A stretch of DNA of 64,000 bases from Prorocentrum cordatum (taxonomy: Eukaryota; Sar; Dinophyceae; Prorocentrales; Prorocentraceae): positions 160,350 through 224,349 of the forward strand of contig CAUYUJ010017796.1 of NCBI GenBank assembly GCA_963575745.1. Direction: 5' to 3'. The position numbers and the translations under genes were made by a program. Shown piece after piece: positions 21,088-31,989 of this stretch; within the stretch, counting starts at the first letter, position 1, and each line of letters starts with the position of its first letter. The notes beneath the pieces are model-generated. The model made no database searches. It was not told the DNA's origin and saw only the letters and a program-made list of their open reading frames with translations.

Positions 21088-22078
21088 CGTTCGCGGCCGT
21101 TTTGTGGGGATGTCTCCAGCGGTTTGCGCGTTTTCTGTCCCAGCTTCCTTCGCTTTCGCTAAGGGGAGCCACCGAGGAGTATTGCACGGTCCCGTTCGCG
21201 GCCGTTTTGTGGGGATGTCTCAAGCGGTTTGCGTGTTTTCTGTCCCAACATCCTTCGCTTTCGGAGCAGATTTGGAGGATGTCTCGAGCGAGGCGCTCAT
21301 TTTCACGTCCCTGATGGGAGCCGCCGAAGGGTATTGCATGGTCCCGTTCGCGGACGTTTTGTTGGGATGTTTCAAGCGGTTTGCTTGTTTTCTGTCCCAA
21401 CATCTTTCGCTTTCGGAGCAGATTTGGAGGATGTCTCGAGCGAGGCTCTCACTTTCACGTCCCTGAGGGGAGCCGCCGAAGGGTATTGCACGGTCCCGTT
21501 CGCGGCCGTTTTGTGGGGACGTCTCCAGCGGTTTGTTTGTTTTCTGTCCCAACATCCTTCGCTTTCGGAGCAGATTTGGAGGATGTCTCCAGCGAGGCGC
21601 TCATTTTCACGTCCCTGATGGGAGCCGCCGAGGAATATTGCACGGTCTCGTTCGCGGCCGTTTTGTGGGGATGTCTCAAGCGGTTTGCGTGTTTTCTGTC
21701 GCAACATCGTTCGTTTTCGGAGCAGATTTGGAGGATGTCTCGAGCGAGGCGCTCATTTTCACGTCCCTAATGGGAGCCGCCGAGGGGTATTGCACGGTCC
21801 CGTTCGCGGCCGTTTTGTGGGGATTTTTGTGGGGATGTCTCAAGCGGTTTGCGCGTTTTCTGTCCCAACATTTTTCGCTTTCGGAGCAGATTTGGAGGAT
21901 GTCTCCAGCGAGGCGCTCACTTTCACGTCCCTGATGGGAGCCGCCGAGGGGTATTGCACGGTCCCGTTCGCGGCCGTTTTGTGGGGATGTCTCAAGCGGT
22001 TTGCTTGTTTTCTGTCCCAACATCTTTCGCTGCCGGAGCAGATTTGGAGGATGTCTCGAGCGAGGCGTTCATTGTCAC
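21088..22078 (+). repeat. 152-bp satellite array 3 (about 6.5 units)
   Basis: Phases 21229, 21381, 21533, 21685, then 21849 and 22001. One unit carries an extra 12 bp (GGATTTTTGTGG duplication near 21821), and the first unit is internally deleted near 21160. Same family as arrays 1 and 2. Confidence 0.92.
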
Positions 22079-22445
22079 CCCCCAGGTGGACCAGATGTTG
22101 AGGATGTCTCAATCGGTTTGCTTGTTTTGGTTGCCAGGCTCGTGGGCGCAGATTCTTCTCAGGATGCCACAGGAGGCTCCAACAGGTTCCAGGAGGCCCC
22201 AGGAGACCACATGAGGTCCCAGGAGGCATCAGGAGGCCACAGAAAGACTCAAGAGGCCACAGGATGTCCCAAGAGGCTCCAGGAGGCCCCCGGAAGCTCC
22301 AGAAGGCTTCAGGAAACCACAGGAGTCCCCAGGAGGCCGCAGGAAACGCCAGGAGGCGTCGGAAGGCAACAGGAGGCCCCGAGAGGCCCCAGGAGCAGGA
22401 GGCCTCAGAAGGCAACAGGAGTGGCTCCAATCCCATGTGTTTTAA
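22079..22445 (+). repeat. AGGAGGCCCC-type minisatellite, cassette 3
   Basis: Same order of variants as 2198-2560, differing by single bases. It runs straight into the 53-bp repeats at 22446. Confidence 0.88.
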
Positions 22446-22715
22446 GTACGTATGCTCCTATCGATTGGGCCTCACTTGGAGCACGATTCCTTAATGTTAT
22501 ACGTATGTTTCTGTAGATTGGGTCTCTCCTGTGTACACTATCCTACATGTTGTACGTATGTTCCTATAGATTGGGCCTCTCCTGGGGCACCAGTCCTTGG
22601 AGTTTTACGCGTGTTCCTATAGATTGCCCTTCTCCTGTGCCTCTAATCCGCAATGTGTTATGTACGTCTGTTGCTATAGATTGGACCTCTCCTGGGGCAC
22701 GAAACCTCCCTAGGA
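22446..22715 (+). repeat. 53-bp tandem repeats with the empty insertion site
   Basis: Five units uninterrupted by a retrotransposon. The site used in cassettes 1 and 2 is 22637-22649 (GTGCCTCTAATCC), followed directly by GCAATGTG, as after the 3' duplication of copy 1 (9040, GCAATGTT). Confidence 0.9.
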
Positions 22716-23152
22716 GGTCCCAGGAGGCCCCAAGAGGTTCCTGGAGACCCCAGGAAGCCTCAGTAGGTTTCAGGAGGCCCCAGGAGGCCCCAGGCTCATG
22801 CGCAGAGACGCGCTCGTACTACTGAGGCTCATTCACACTCCAATTCATTCGCAGTTAGATTCATGTCCAGACCGTCACAACTGAAGCCCGTTTGTATTCG
22901 AAAGCTCTTGCGCCTAGGCATTCACGGCGGACAGGTCCATGCGAATAGATGCACATATGGGGAGCTCCACGCAGTGAGCAATGGTTTTTGTTGTTGCTGT
23001 TGTGGTTGGAATATCATCTATAAAGGATAAGTTGTGTCGATCCCCCTCCGGAAACCTTTGCGTGTTTCAGTTGAAGTGCTTATCCCGGGCTTCGCACCCT
23101 GTTGGCTACAAAGGAAAGTGAAGGGTCACCATGCGTTGTTGGGCCCCGAACT

Positions 23153-23191
<39 letters not shown>
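22716..23191 (+). repeat. Cassette 3 tail
   Basis: Minisatellite (22716-22795), the shared unique segment, and a longer (CAA)n tract (23153-23190). No gene. Confidence 0.8.
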
Positions 23192-24020
23192 GCTCCCGCC
23201 TGACATGCCCTCACAATGTATTCCCAAATCGCGCTCTCGCGCGGGACGCCCTCACAAATTATGCAGGAATCGCGCTCTCGCGTGGAACTTCCTCAAATTC
23301 AGACGCCGCGCCCTCGACACTCAGGAGTCACGCTCTCGCTGTGGAGCTCTCACGGTTTACCTAGACATCGCGCTATCGTCCGACATGTCTTCGCGGTTTA
23401 TGCAGAACGCACGCTTCAGCAACCCGTTTGCTCGACCTGGCCACATGGGCCCGCCTTCCCACCCGCCCGTTAGGGTCTACCCGTCCGATCTGCCCCCGCC
23501 CGATATTCTGGCCTGGGTCTGCCACCTGTTTTCTGATCCTGCCCCCCACCTGCTGTTTTCTCTCTCTGTCTCTCTCGTGCTCCCTCCTCCTTCCCCCTTG
23601 TCCCTTCCTTCCATCTTTCCTCCCCTTCCCTGTTTGAATGGGCTGCACGAAATACACGTTGCAGGTAAGAACAAAGTATACCCACAAGGGGGTGCGATCG
23701 AAAACGAAGAGGGCGGGTATCAATTATTTGGGGTGTACTTGTTGAATGGCACGCGAGCAGATGATCGCGAACAGTTTTAAAATGATTGGTGTAGTCTATG
23801 GTGTTGAACTCACGCTTGGAAAGTATTTCGAGAGAGAACGGCCCACCCCGACACCCACCAGGATTGTTGTTCACATATTTTTCTGGGTCGCTTTTGGGCT
23901 GGCTCGAAGCGCCCCCACGGCGACGATTACAAATCGCAACGTTCCCGTTGTTATACAGATTGCTATATGTTGTTTTTTGCATTAACAAACCAATAGTTGG
24001 GGAGATCTCGGTCCCCTTAA
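23192..24020. other. Low-repeat stretch without a supported gene
   Basis: It starts with AATCGCGCTCTCGCG repeats (23225-23345) and a pyrimidine-rich tract (23545-23632). The remainder is comparatively AT-rich. A 233-codon frame on the minus strand (23470-24171) runs through it, but its N-terminal part lies in the inverted-repeat arm and its C-terminal part in the purine tract; no family is recognised, so it is not called as a gene. Confidence 0.5.
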
Positions 24021-24806
24021 AAATTACTCGACGCGGGGCTCCCCATATGTGCATCTCATTCTCTTGGTACGTCGTTCTCCTGATATCTGTCAATGAGCGC
24101 CTGTGTGCGAGGGTGAACCGCTCGCTCGAGACATTCCCACAGTCTGCAAGCATGAGTGCGACCAATAGCAAATCTGAGAGCGACTGATTCTGAGTGTGAG
24201 TTAATCTGGGTGCGGTTGAGCCTGGGTTTGAGTGGGTATGCGTGTGAGTAAATATGAGCGCGAGTGCGTCTGTGTGCGAGTAAATCTGAGTATGGACGAA
24301 TCTGAGTGTGAGCCAGTCTGTGATTGAGCGGATCGTAGCATGATGAGTCTGGGCATGAGTGAGTCTGGGCTTGAGTGGGTCTGAGTGTGAGAAAAAGTGT
24401 GTTAATGAATATGAGTGCGAGTGAGTCGAGTGTGATTGGGTATGGATGTGAGGCAGTCTGAGTGTGAGTCGGTCTGCGTTTGAGAGGACCGAAGAATGAT
24501 GCGTCTGAGCGGGAGCGAGTCTGAGTATGAGTGGTTCTGAGCGTGAGTCTGAGTGTGAGTAAGTTTAAGTATGGATATGAGCGAGTCTAAGTGCGAGTGA
24601 GCCTGCGTGTGACTGAGTCTGAGTATGAGTGAGTATGAATGCAGAAGGGTGAAGGAGAGCGGAGAGCGAAGGAGAGTGAGGCGGAAGCGTTTGAGTAAAA
24701 TTTAAAGCTTTGGAACATCGAAACTCGATCGTCTGGCCCTGGCTACTCGAGTTGCCCACGTCCTCCTCCTCCTCCTCCTCCTGATCATCATCATCATCAT
24801 AATCAG

Positions 24807-24856
<50 letters not shown>

Positions 24857-25165
24857 CCTTCCTGCTTCTGCTCCTACCGTGTTCATGCTGTCCTCCTTCT
24901 CCTCCTCCTCCTCGTCCTCTTCCTCCTCCTCCTCGCGTCCTCCTTCTCTTCTCTTCTTCCTCCTCCTCCTCCTCCTCCTCCTCTTCCTCCTCCTCCTCCT
25001 CCTCCTCCTCCTCCTCCTCCTCCTCCAGCAAATCGCCTGAGACATCCTCCCAAAACTGCTCCGAAAACGACAGATGCCCAGCAGCATAACGGCCAAACCA
25101 CCTGAGACATCCCCGCAAACTGGGCGCGAACGTCCTCCAAATCTGCTCCGAAAGCGAAACATGTT
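24021..25165 (-). repeat. Right arm of the large inverted repeat
   Basis: Reverse complement of 1-1100. Order from right to left: satellite fragment, GGA/CTC and GAT/ATC microsatellites (24760-25025), 12-bp minisatellite (24190-24700) and the more unique segment (24030-24185). It joins a minus-strand satellite array on its outer side. Confidence 0.8.
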
Positions 25166-25725
25166 GGAAGAGAAAATGGCCAAACCGCCTGAGACATCCC
25201 CACAAAATCCCGCGAAAGGGGCCGAGTGCAATACCCCCCCGCCGCTCCCCTTAGAGTGCTGAAACCAGCGAATCGCCTGAGACATCCTCCAAATCTGCTC
25301 CGAAAGCGAAACATGTTGGAAGAGAAAATGGCCAAACCGCCTGAGACATCCCCACAAAATCCCGCGAAAGGGGCCGAGTGCAATACCCCCCCGCCGCTCC
25401 CTTAGAGTGCTGAAACCAGCGAATCGCCTGAGAAACAAAGAAACTGGCCAAACCGCCTGAGACATCCCCACAAAATCCCGCGAAAGGGGCCGAGTGCAAT
25501 ACCCCCCCGCCGCTCCCCTTAGGAGTGCTGAAACCAGCGAATCGCCTGAGACATCCTCCAAATCTGCTCCGAAAGCGAAACATGTTGGAAGAGAAACTGG
25601 CCAAACCGCCTGAGACATCCCCACAAAATCCCGCGAAAGGGGCCGAGTGCAATACCCCCCCGCCGCTCCCCTTAGGAGTGCTGAAACCAGCGAATCGCCT
25701 GAGACATCCTCCAAATCTGCTCCTG
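25045..25725 (-). repeat. 152-bp satellite array 4, diverged minus-strand variant
   Basis: The minus strand reads as the 152-bp unit but with GTCTCAGGCGGTTTGGCC and CAACATGTTTCGCTTTCGG in place of the cassette versions. CATGTTGG landmarks lie at 25160, 25312 and 25581, that is 152 bp and then 269 bp, the latter one full plus one 35-bp-deleted unit. Tracts of seven or eight C interrupt the units. Confidence 0.87.
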
Positions 25726-25915
25726 AGTGATGAGTGAATCTGAGAGATGAGTGAGTCTGAGTGATGAGTGATGAGTCTGAGTCATGAGTGAGTCCGAGTG
25801 GTGAGTGAGTCTGAGTGATGAGTGAGTCTGAGTGGTGAGTGGGTCTGAGTGATGAATGGGTCTGAGTGATGAGCGAGTCTGAGTGATGAGTGAGTGGGTC
25901 TGAGTGAGAGGAGTG
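25726..25915 (+). repeat. GAGTGATGAGTCT-type minisatellite
   Basis: Variants of GAGTGATGAGTGAGTCT with period about 12-17 bp. It looks like a relative of the 12-bp minisatellite at 24190-24700. Confidence 0.8.
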
Positions 25916-26104
25916 GTGTGTTCTCTCTCCTCCGGCGCGGTCCGCCAATAACAAGAACCCCATATTTAGGAGATGGGGAATCAGGGGGAAAGCACACACA
26001 GACACAATGAATCGTCGATTACCAGCAAAATATGCGAAAAGATGGGAAGTGGGGAGGAGGACGAAAATCCAAAAAAGATAGGAAAAATATGGGGGATCCT
26101 GGGT

Positions 26105-26306
26105 TTGTGTGTATTCATCTCTGTGTGTGTGTTTGTGTGTGTGTTTGTGTGTGTGTTTGTGTGTGTGTTTGTGTGTGTGTGTTTGTGTGTGTGGTTGTGT
26201 GTGTGTGTTTGTGTGTGTGTTTGTGTGTGTGTGTTTGTGTGTGTGTGTGTTTGTGTGTGTGTCCTCCTCCTCCTCCTCCTCCTCCTCCTCCTCCTCCTCC
26301 TCCTTC
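26105..26306 (+). repeat. GTGTGTTT and CTC microsatellites
   Basis: GTGTGTGTTT repeats (26105-26262) followed by CTC triplets (26263-26304). Frames through it give only Cys/Val or Pro/Ser runs. Confidence 0.92.
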
Positions 26307-27404
26307 GCTTCCTCTTCCTCGTCCTCCAGGCTCGAGCATACCCAGCACCCGTCAGTCACGGATGAGCTGTTGCGTCTGAGAATGCCGTGACTTTCAACGT
26401 ATGTCGCGAGCGTGTCTTGGGCCCTCCCCCCCAGGTGGCGGCGCCTGGCGGGGGCTGCTCGGAGCCAGGCCCCGCCGCGCGCGCCCAACCCTTTCGATGT
26501 TCAGACTGGGCGCTGGTGGATCCCTAGTCGAAAACCGACCCCGTCTGGCTGAATCCCATGCGCAATCCAGCCTAATCCCGCTGAGTCTGGCTTGATGCCG
26601 TGTCATTTGGGGCCAAGTCTTGGGGCTTTCAATCTGGCCTAATCCTCTTGTTGGTGGCCCCGTATACTAATGCTCCATTGGCCTTCTCCCTTCTGACGAA
26701 GACCTCCAAAAGTAGCCCCCAACAATCCATTCGAGAGATTGGAGTGGAAACCGGCACCAGTTCGTGCCAAGTTGGCGCGTTCCAGAAAGGACACTGCCTT
26801 CCAGGGGTCGAAGGAGCCTGCATCTCTTCGGCGGAAGGCGGACGGTTGGCGGAGGCTGGTGGAAGGGAAGCGAGCGCGGTTCCCATAGATGACAACTATT
26901 GGGGACCCAGGGCTTCCTGAACCAGGCAGTTTGAATGAGGGTTCGCTGCCAGCGTCACCGCAGGCGTCGACCGCTTCAGAAGAACGGTCGCCTGCCCAGC
27001 CCTGGCTGCTGTCGGTTTGGGGCCAGCGTCTGCTGTTGGGCAGCGTGCCTGTGCTTGTTGGTGCCCATCCTGCGCACGCCAAGCAGCCGCAAAGGAAAAC
27101 AGGTGAGGCCAAAGATGCAACCTCTTCACGGTAGCTAGCACGCCTCTGTTCTTTCCTCGTTCCCTCCCTCCGCCCCCCAGCTTCGCGCCAGGGATCTTGC
27201 ACTGTTGGATTCAAGTGTTGTTGGCATTGTTCGCTGACGCCCGCGAAGCCTTAAATAGAAATCACTAGGGGGGCATGCATCGACCCCCTGATCGCCGATG
27301 TGGGCCCGATAGCCCCAACCTGCCCAGGAACGTGCGCATCCACCATCGGGGGCCTAATTATCGCCGATCTATCGTTGATGTATCACCCCTTCGAGGTCGA
27401 TGTT
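26307..27404. other. Stretch with no supported gene
   Basis: Mixed-composition DNA with several 60-190-codon open frames on both strands; none has a recognisable domain or a repeat copy elsewhere in the window. AATCCCGCTGAGTCTGGCTT-like phrases at 26560-26645 resemble the 10-bp repeats at 32765-32860. Confidence 0.6.
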
Positions 27405-27530
27405 TCCCCGGGGGGAGGGAGGAGGGAGGAGGTAGGAGGGGGGAGGGGGCAGGGGGGAAGGGGGAAGGGGGGAGGGGAGGGGGCAGGGGAGAGGGGGAGG
27501 AGGGGGAGGGGGGGAAGCAAGCTAGGTGCG
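27405..27530 (+). repeat. GGGA/GGGGA purine tract
   Basis: Almost pure G and A with GGGAGGA and GGGGAAGG units. Confidence 0.9.
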
Positions 27531-27649
27531 CTCGCGTCATATCTGACGTCCTACCCCTCCCTCCCATCCCTTACCATGGCGCTGATTTTCTCTATCCGCG
27601 GACGCGTGTCGTAGCGGACCTGTGGCTCCGCGCGCGCGTGCGTAGTGGG

Positions 27650-27925
27650 TGGTGGTGCACGCGTGCGTGCGTGCGTGCGTGTGTGCGTGGTTGTGGTGGT
27701 GGTGGTGGTGGTGGTGGTGGTGGTGGTGGTGGTGGTGGTGGTGGTGGTGGTGGTGGTGGTGGTGGTGGTGTGTGGTGGTGGTGGTGGTGGTGGTGTGGGT
27801 GGGGTGGCTGGTGGTGGTGGTGCTGGTGGTGGTGTTGGTACTGGTGCTGGTGCTGGTGTTGGTGGTGGTGGTGGTGGTGGTGGTGGTGGTGGTGGTGGTG
27901 GTGGTGGTGGTGGTGGTGGTGGCGG
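27650..27925 (+). repeat. GGT/GCGT microsatellite
   Basis: GCGTGC repeats (27655-27690) precede a GGT-triplet run with minor TG and GCTGGT interruptions. It yields homopolymeric Gly, Val, Trp or (minus strand) Thr/His/Pro frames only. Confidence 0.92.
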
Positions 27926-28924
27926 TGCGGCGCGGTGGTGGCGGGCGGATGGGCGCGCGAGAAAAAGGCCCGCGCTGGGGCGAGAACGCCATCCTGAACG
28001 ACGGAGGCCAAACACCGATCCGAAAATGAGGCCCACGCTGCAGCGGGAGCACGATTCGGAACGATTCGGGAGCAGAAATGAGGCCGGCGCCTCAACGAGA
28101 GCAGCATTTTGGGAAAAAATGACGCCGGCGCCTCAGCGAGAGTCGTTTCCCGAGATTTCCCGGGAATCTTGTGTGTAAAAAAACAGTACGCGGAGGGTGC
28201 GCGGCCATCACCCGGACGCCATCAGGGGAAGAGGGAGAGTATTTTCATATTGAGTAATTGTGGAGGGGCCCTATGCCTCCCCCTCCCCCTGGTTGCCCCT
28301 CGCTGGCCATTGCCCCTCCCGGGGCTGACAGAGGCGCCGCCCCCCCTGGTCGGCGGCCTCCTCCGCGCGACGGGCGGCGGGTCCCTCTTCGCCTCGCGCT
28401 CGGTCTGCGCCGGCCCCCCGTGGTCGGCGGCCTCCTCGCAATGCAGAGGCGAGGCGTCCTGGCGGGCCAAGGGGCCCACTGAAGAGTGTTCTAAGAGTCT
28501 TCTCGTGGTCTGCAAGAGGTGTCCTCAGAGCACTACAGTCGGGGCCCTGAAGAAGGAACCCTTTTCGTTGGGGAGGGGCTCCGCGTTCCTTAAGTATTTC
28601 ACAGCTTGCCTCAGGCTTTCCTTACGTTTCCGACAGGAAGTCGAAGGTCAATTTATGGAAGAAAGGGGCCTCGTTCCTTATTTAGGGTCCCTTAGGTCAA
28701 CGCCCCGACTGTGCTGGCCGAGACTGTCTTGTTCTAGCACGTGGGGCTGAGGTTCTAGGAGCACTGCTGCTGTTCTGAGGACGTGTCTGAGAGAGGGTCT
28801 AAACTGTCGGTGCTCCCGTGCGGGACGCCCTGCATACTCTGCACGTCTATATTCTTCCATTCCGTGTCTGAATCTAAGCCACGAAGTGTTGTAAACTATA
28901 ATGTTTCCTGAGCGTCGTTCGTAG
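27926..28924. other. Stretch with short GCCGGCGCCTC repeats and no supported gene
   Basis: Three variants of a motif ending GCGAGAGC or GCGGGAGC lie at 28030-28145 (two as GCCGGCGCCTCAACGAGAGC and GCCGGCGCCTCAGCGAGAGC). One relative is at 20793-20815 and another at 32703-32722. Beyond these the DNA is GC-rich (28200-28480) and then mixed; no coding sequence is recognised. Confidence 0.55.
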
Positions 28925-29150
28925 CGCATTTAGACACGAGTGTGAATTTAGACATTTGCCATACACTTACACACGACTATACACGATTTATACACGATTT
29001 AGAGATGTTCTGGTAGATGTTTACACGAATGTAGACACGGCTCTGATTCATACACTAGTGAAACACAATTTAGACATGCCGCGCGTCTAAAATTAATCGG
29101 CCCGCTGGGTTTAGACACCTCGCTAGACACGGCGCAGCATGACGTTAGAC
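28925..29150 (+). repeat. TTTAGACACG interspersed repeats, left block
   Basis: Loose repetition of TTTAGACACG, TATACACGATTTA and variants, plus a 19-bp duplication of GACACGGCGCAGCATG (about 29125 and 29147). The same motif occurs on the other side of the reverse transcriptase at 32460-32760. Confidence 0.75.
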
Positions 29151-29407
29151 ACGGCGCAGCATGGCGATTGCGATGATGGCGATTGCGATGATGATACGCT
29201 CCCATTGCAGCGGGATGTTTTGTTTCACGTTGTCGGCCGCGCGCGCTGGAAATTGTGGCGTCGATGCGCGTGCTGATGACGAGTGCGAGCGAAGCGAGTG
29301 GAATCGCATTGAAGACGGTGACGATGAGGGGGGGAAGAGCATCCCTGAGGGGGTAAAGAGGCAGATGAGGCAAGCGGGCAGACGGCGGGGAACTGGAACG
29401 TGGCACA

Positions 29408-29520
29408 AACGCACACACACACACGCACTCACACGTACGCGCTCACGCAGTCACGCATGCTCGCACGCGCACACACACACACCTGCATAATCACGCACAC
29501 ACACACACACACACACGCAC
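29408..29520 (+). repeat. AC-rich microsatellite left of the RT fragment
   Basis: ACACAC and CACGCA units with short interruptions. It ends within a few bases of the reverse-transcriptase frame. Confidence 0.88.
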
Positions 29521-31985
29521 GTGCAGGCGGGAAGCTTTGTGGTCGCCCTTCAATCGCACGCTCAAGTTGCAGGGCATCAAGGTGCCTGACGATGAGGGAC
29601 ACAAGGTGCTTACGGATCAGGTCGACATGGTCGAGGCCCTCCGCAACCACTGGGCCCCGATCTTCCAGGTCAAGCCGAAGGTTCCCGACTGGCAGGTCCT
29701 AGCGGGCAAGTACATCGCAGAGCACGCGCCGCAGCTGGAGGTGGCCGACCTGCTCCCCCCTGATCGGCAGGCGCTGTTGCGCGCTGCTGCTCGAGCGAAG
29801 GAGTCGGCGCCTGGGCCCGACGGCCTGCCGTATGCAGCCTGGCGTGCTTGCCCTGCTGCGCTAGCGGCGCTGGAGGACGTGGTCCTGGAGATAGCGTCTG
29901 GCAGGCCGCCGCCCGTCGACTGGAACGACCACCTGCTCGCCTTCCTCCCGAAGGGTTCGTATGAGGAGGATCTAGTGGAAGGCGCATTTCGCACGCCGTG
30001 CACCACGCGGGCGATTGCGCTCAAGAATGCGGACTGCAAGCTGGTGGCCTCAGCGGTGAATGCGCGGATCAAGGGACCCATAGAGAAGGCTTCGCCTGCC
30101 CCCCAGCGGGGCTTCCTGCAGGGCCGCAACTTCCTGGACAACATCTGCCTGCTGGACGCCACCGCGCGCGCCGCGGGGCTGCAGGAGTCGGGCAAGCCCA
30201 TCATGGCTCTGTTCGACTTTGGCGACGCGTTCCCTTCGTTGAGGACCGAATGGATGCTGCTCATGCTGATCCGCTCGGGATTCGTAGGAGGCGTTCGGTA
30301 CGTGCTGGAGGCGCTCTACTGGCTTCCCACGGCGTATGTGGAGCTCGCGGGCGCGATGGTGCGTTTTGTTTGCGTCTCCTGCGGGCTCGCCCAGGGATGT
30401 CCGTCCTCTGGGAGTCTCTGGGCCATTGCAATGAACCCGTTCATCCATCACATGATGCAGTACACTGACCGCGATGCCAGTCGCCTCTCCGCCCTCGGGG
30501 TATGTGCTGACGACGTCGGAGTGGTGCTGCGGTCGCGCCACTTGCTCCGTGGGCTGTGGCGGGCCTTCGCTGCTGCTCGGGCGCTCGCCAGCTTGCACCT
30601 GAAGCTCCACAAGTGCGTGCTGATCCCGCTGGAGGGCAAGTTCTCAGACGAGCTCGTCGCAGATCTCAGAGGATGGCTGGCCGAAGCTTTGTGCGAGTGG
30701 AGCGGCATGCAGGTGCGCGACCAGGCGGAGTACCTGGGCTTCGCTGTCGGCCCTGGCGCGACGCAGCGGGACATCTGGAGGAAGGCGGCGGCAAAGTGGC
30801 TCTCCCGCGTCGTGGACATCGCGATGAGTGGTGCGGCCCCGTCGATGGCTGCTCGGCTTTATAATCGACGTGCTCTGCCTGTCCTGGGATATCTCCAACA
30901 ACTGGCGGCCACCCCGAAGATGTTGCTGGCCAAGGAGGGGTGGGCGGTCGCCAAGTTGTGGCGCATGCCCCCACAGGCGCTGGGCAGGCATGACTTCCTG
31001 GCCCTGGGTGCGTGGGCGCCTGGCCTTCGTATCCGCTCGTTGCTGGCCACGGGCTGTGCAGCGGCCATGCGATCGGCCCTCTCCACGGTGAGCAACTGGA
31101 AGGAGCTGCACGCATGGCTGCAGGCGCAGGTCCTGGACCACGGGAGCCTATGGGTCATTGGCAGCGGCACCTTGTCCCCGCCGTATTGGCAGACCAGGCC
31201 AATCGTACAGTTCCTTGCTTCTGCGCAGGAGGATTTTGCGAATGATCGTGTGCTCGCGCGTCCTGCCGCCGCTGCGAGGAAGGCACTCGTCCGTGCCTAC
31301 CGCGACGCAGCTGAGCGGGGCGTGCGGGTGCGTGCGCAGAAAACATTGTATTCTTCTTTGCACGCCTCGCTCCATCCCGACCTCCTCCACCTCCTGATCC
31401 AGCGCCGTTTGAAGGCGTGGGGGCTCGAGGTTGAAGGTCGCGTCGGGTGTCCCAGGGCCTGCCGTTCTCACGCGGTGTCATGCAATGCGCGGTGGGCCGG
31501 CCTGAGAGATGCGATTTCGCGCCTCGCCCCGTCGTGGCAGAGTGCGATTCTTAAGACGGTCTCGGGCGCCTGGCTCACATCAGGCCGCCTTCACGTACAG
31601 ACGGGCGTCGGCGAGTGTCGCTTTCGGTGCAGGGAGCCGCCTCTGATAGCTGCGCCTGACACTTTTTCGCACTATTTGGAATGTAATGTTCTATGGTCGA
31701 TCGCCTACCCGCCCCAGGCCGAGATTCCGAGTTGTGCAGTCTGTCGTCTTGGCCTTGGCGGATCACCCAGCCCATCCACAATTGAGGCTGTGGTCACTGC
31801 TTATCATATTTATAACTCTGCCAGAGTTTTGTGCCCGCCGCCCAACCCCTCTGAGGAAGCTTGGGAAGGCTACTTGTACGAATTGCGGCGTGCTGCATGC
31901 GCACTCGTCGAGCTCACAAGAACTCGAGAGGCTCCGTAGGGCTCGTTAGGGCTCGTTGGTGACCTCTGAGGACCCCCTTTGAGTA
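29521..31985 (+). mobile_element. 5'-truncated non-LTR retrotransposon (second family)
   Basis: A reverse-transcriptase body with no endonuclease domain, lying directly between an AC-rich tract (ends about 29520) and a longer CACACG tract (begins about 31990). The last bases include two AGGGCTCGTT copies (31938-31957). No target-site duplication can be read because both junctions are in simple repeat. This is a different family from the element at 2719: motif C is ADD, RNase H is absent and a Cys/His knuckle is present. Confidence 0.72.
29537..31939 (+). CDS. Reverse transcriptase (partial retrotransposon ORF2)
   Basis: 800 open codons ending at TAG, with no ATG at the 5' end (the frame enters from the microsatellite). 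Reverse transcriptase features: APGPDGLPYAAWR (about 95-107), LLAFLPKGS, motif A FDFGDAF (D227), motif B GLAQGCPSSGSLW, motif C CADD (D325, D326) and motif D LHLKLHKC. Near residues 694-717 a Cys/His cluster (CRFRC ... HYLEC) resembles the knuckle found downstream of RT in many LINEs. The upstream endonuclease expected for such families is missing, so this is a 5' truncation. No frameshift or stop has accumulated, suggesting a fairly young copy. Confidence 0.85.
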   Translation: MWSPFNRTLKLQGIKVPDDEGHKVLTDQVDMVEALRNHWAPIFQVKPKVPDWQVLAGKYIAEHAPQLEVADLLPPDRQALLRAAARAKESAPGPDGLPYAAWRACPAALAALEDVVLEIASGRPPPVDWNDHLLAFLPKGSYEEDLVEGAFRTPCTTRAIALKNADCKLVASAVNARIKGPIEKASPAPQRGFLQGRNFLDNICLLDATARAAGLQESGKPIMALFDFGDAFPSLRTEWMLLMLIRSGFVGGVRYVLEALYWLPTAYVELAGAMVRFVCVSCGLAQGCPSSGSLWAIAMNPFIHHMMQYTDRDASRLSALGVCADDVGVVLRSRHLLRGLWRAFAAARALASLHLKLHKCVLIPLEGKFSDELVADLRGWLAEALCEWSGMQVRDQAEYLGFAVGPGATQRDIWRKAAAKWLSRVVDIAMSGAAPSMAARLYNRRALPVLGYLQQLAATPKMLLAKEGWAVAKLWRMPPQALGRHDFLALGAWAPGLRIRSLLATGCAAAMRSALSTVSNWKELHAWLQAQVLDHGSLWVIGSGTLSPPYWQTRPIVQFLASAQEDFANDRVLARPAAAARKALVRAYRDAAERGVRVRAQKTLYSSLHASLHPDLLHLLIQRRLKAWGLEVEGRVGCPRACRSHAVSCNARWAGLRDAISRLAPSWQSAILKTVSGAWLTSGRLHVQTGVGECRFRCREPPLIAAPDTFSHYLECNVLWSIAYPPQAEIPSCAVCRLGLGGSPSPSTIEAVVTAYHIYNSARVLCPPPNPSEEAWEGYLYELRRAACALVELTRTREAP

Positions 31986-31989
31986 CGTG

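Noticed and set aside
23470-24171. Minus-strand 233-codon frame
   Set aside because: It runs from the inverted-repeat arm into a purine-rich simple tract; the central 100 codons look less biased, but no family is recognised and the left-arm counterpart does not continue it.
24851-26488. Minus-strand 545-codon frame
   Set aside because: It is a concatenation of satellite, GAGTGATGAGTCT repeats, GT and CTC microsatellites.
26639-27214. Minus-strand 191-codon frame
   Set aside because: No domain, no copy elsewhere, and overlapping frames of similar length on the plus strand.
27275-28178. Long Gly/Val/Trp and Thr/His/Pro frames
   Set aside because: Entirely caused by the GGT microsatellite.
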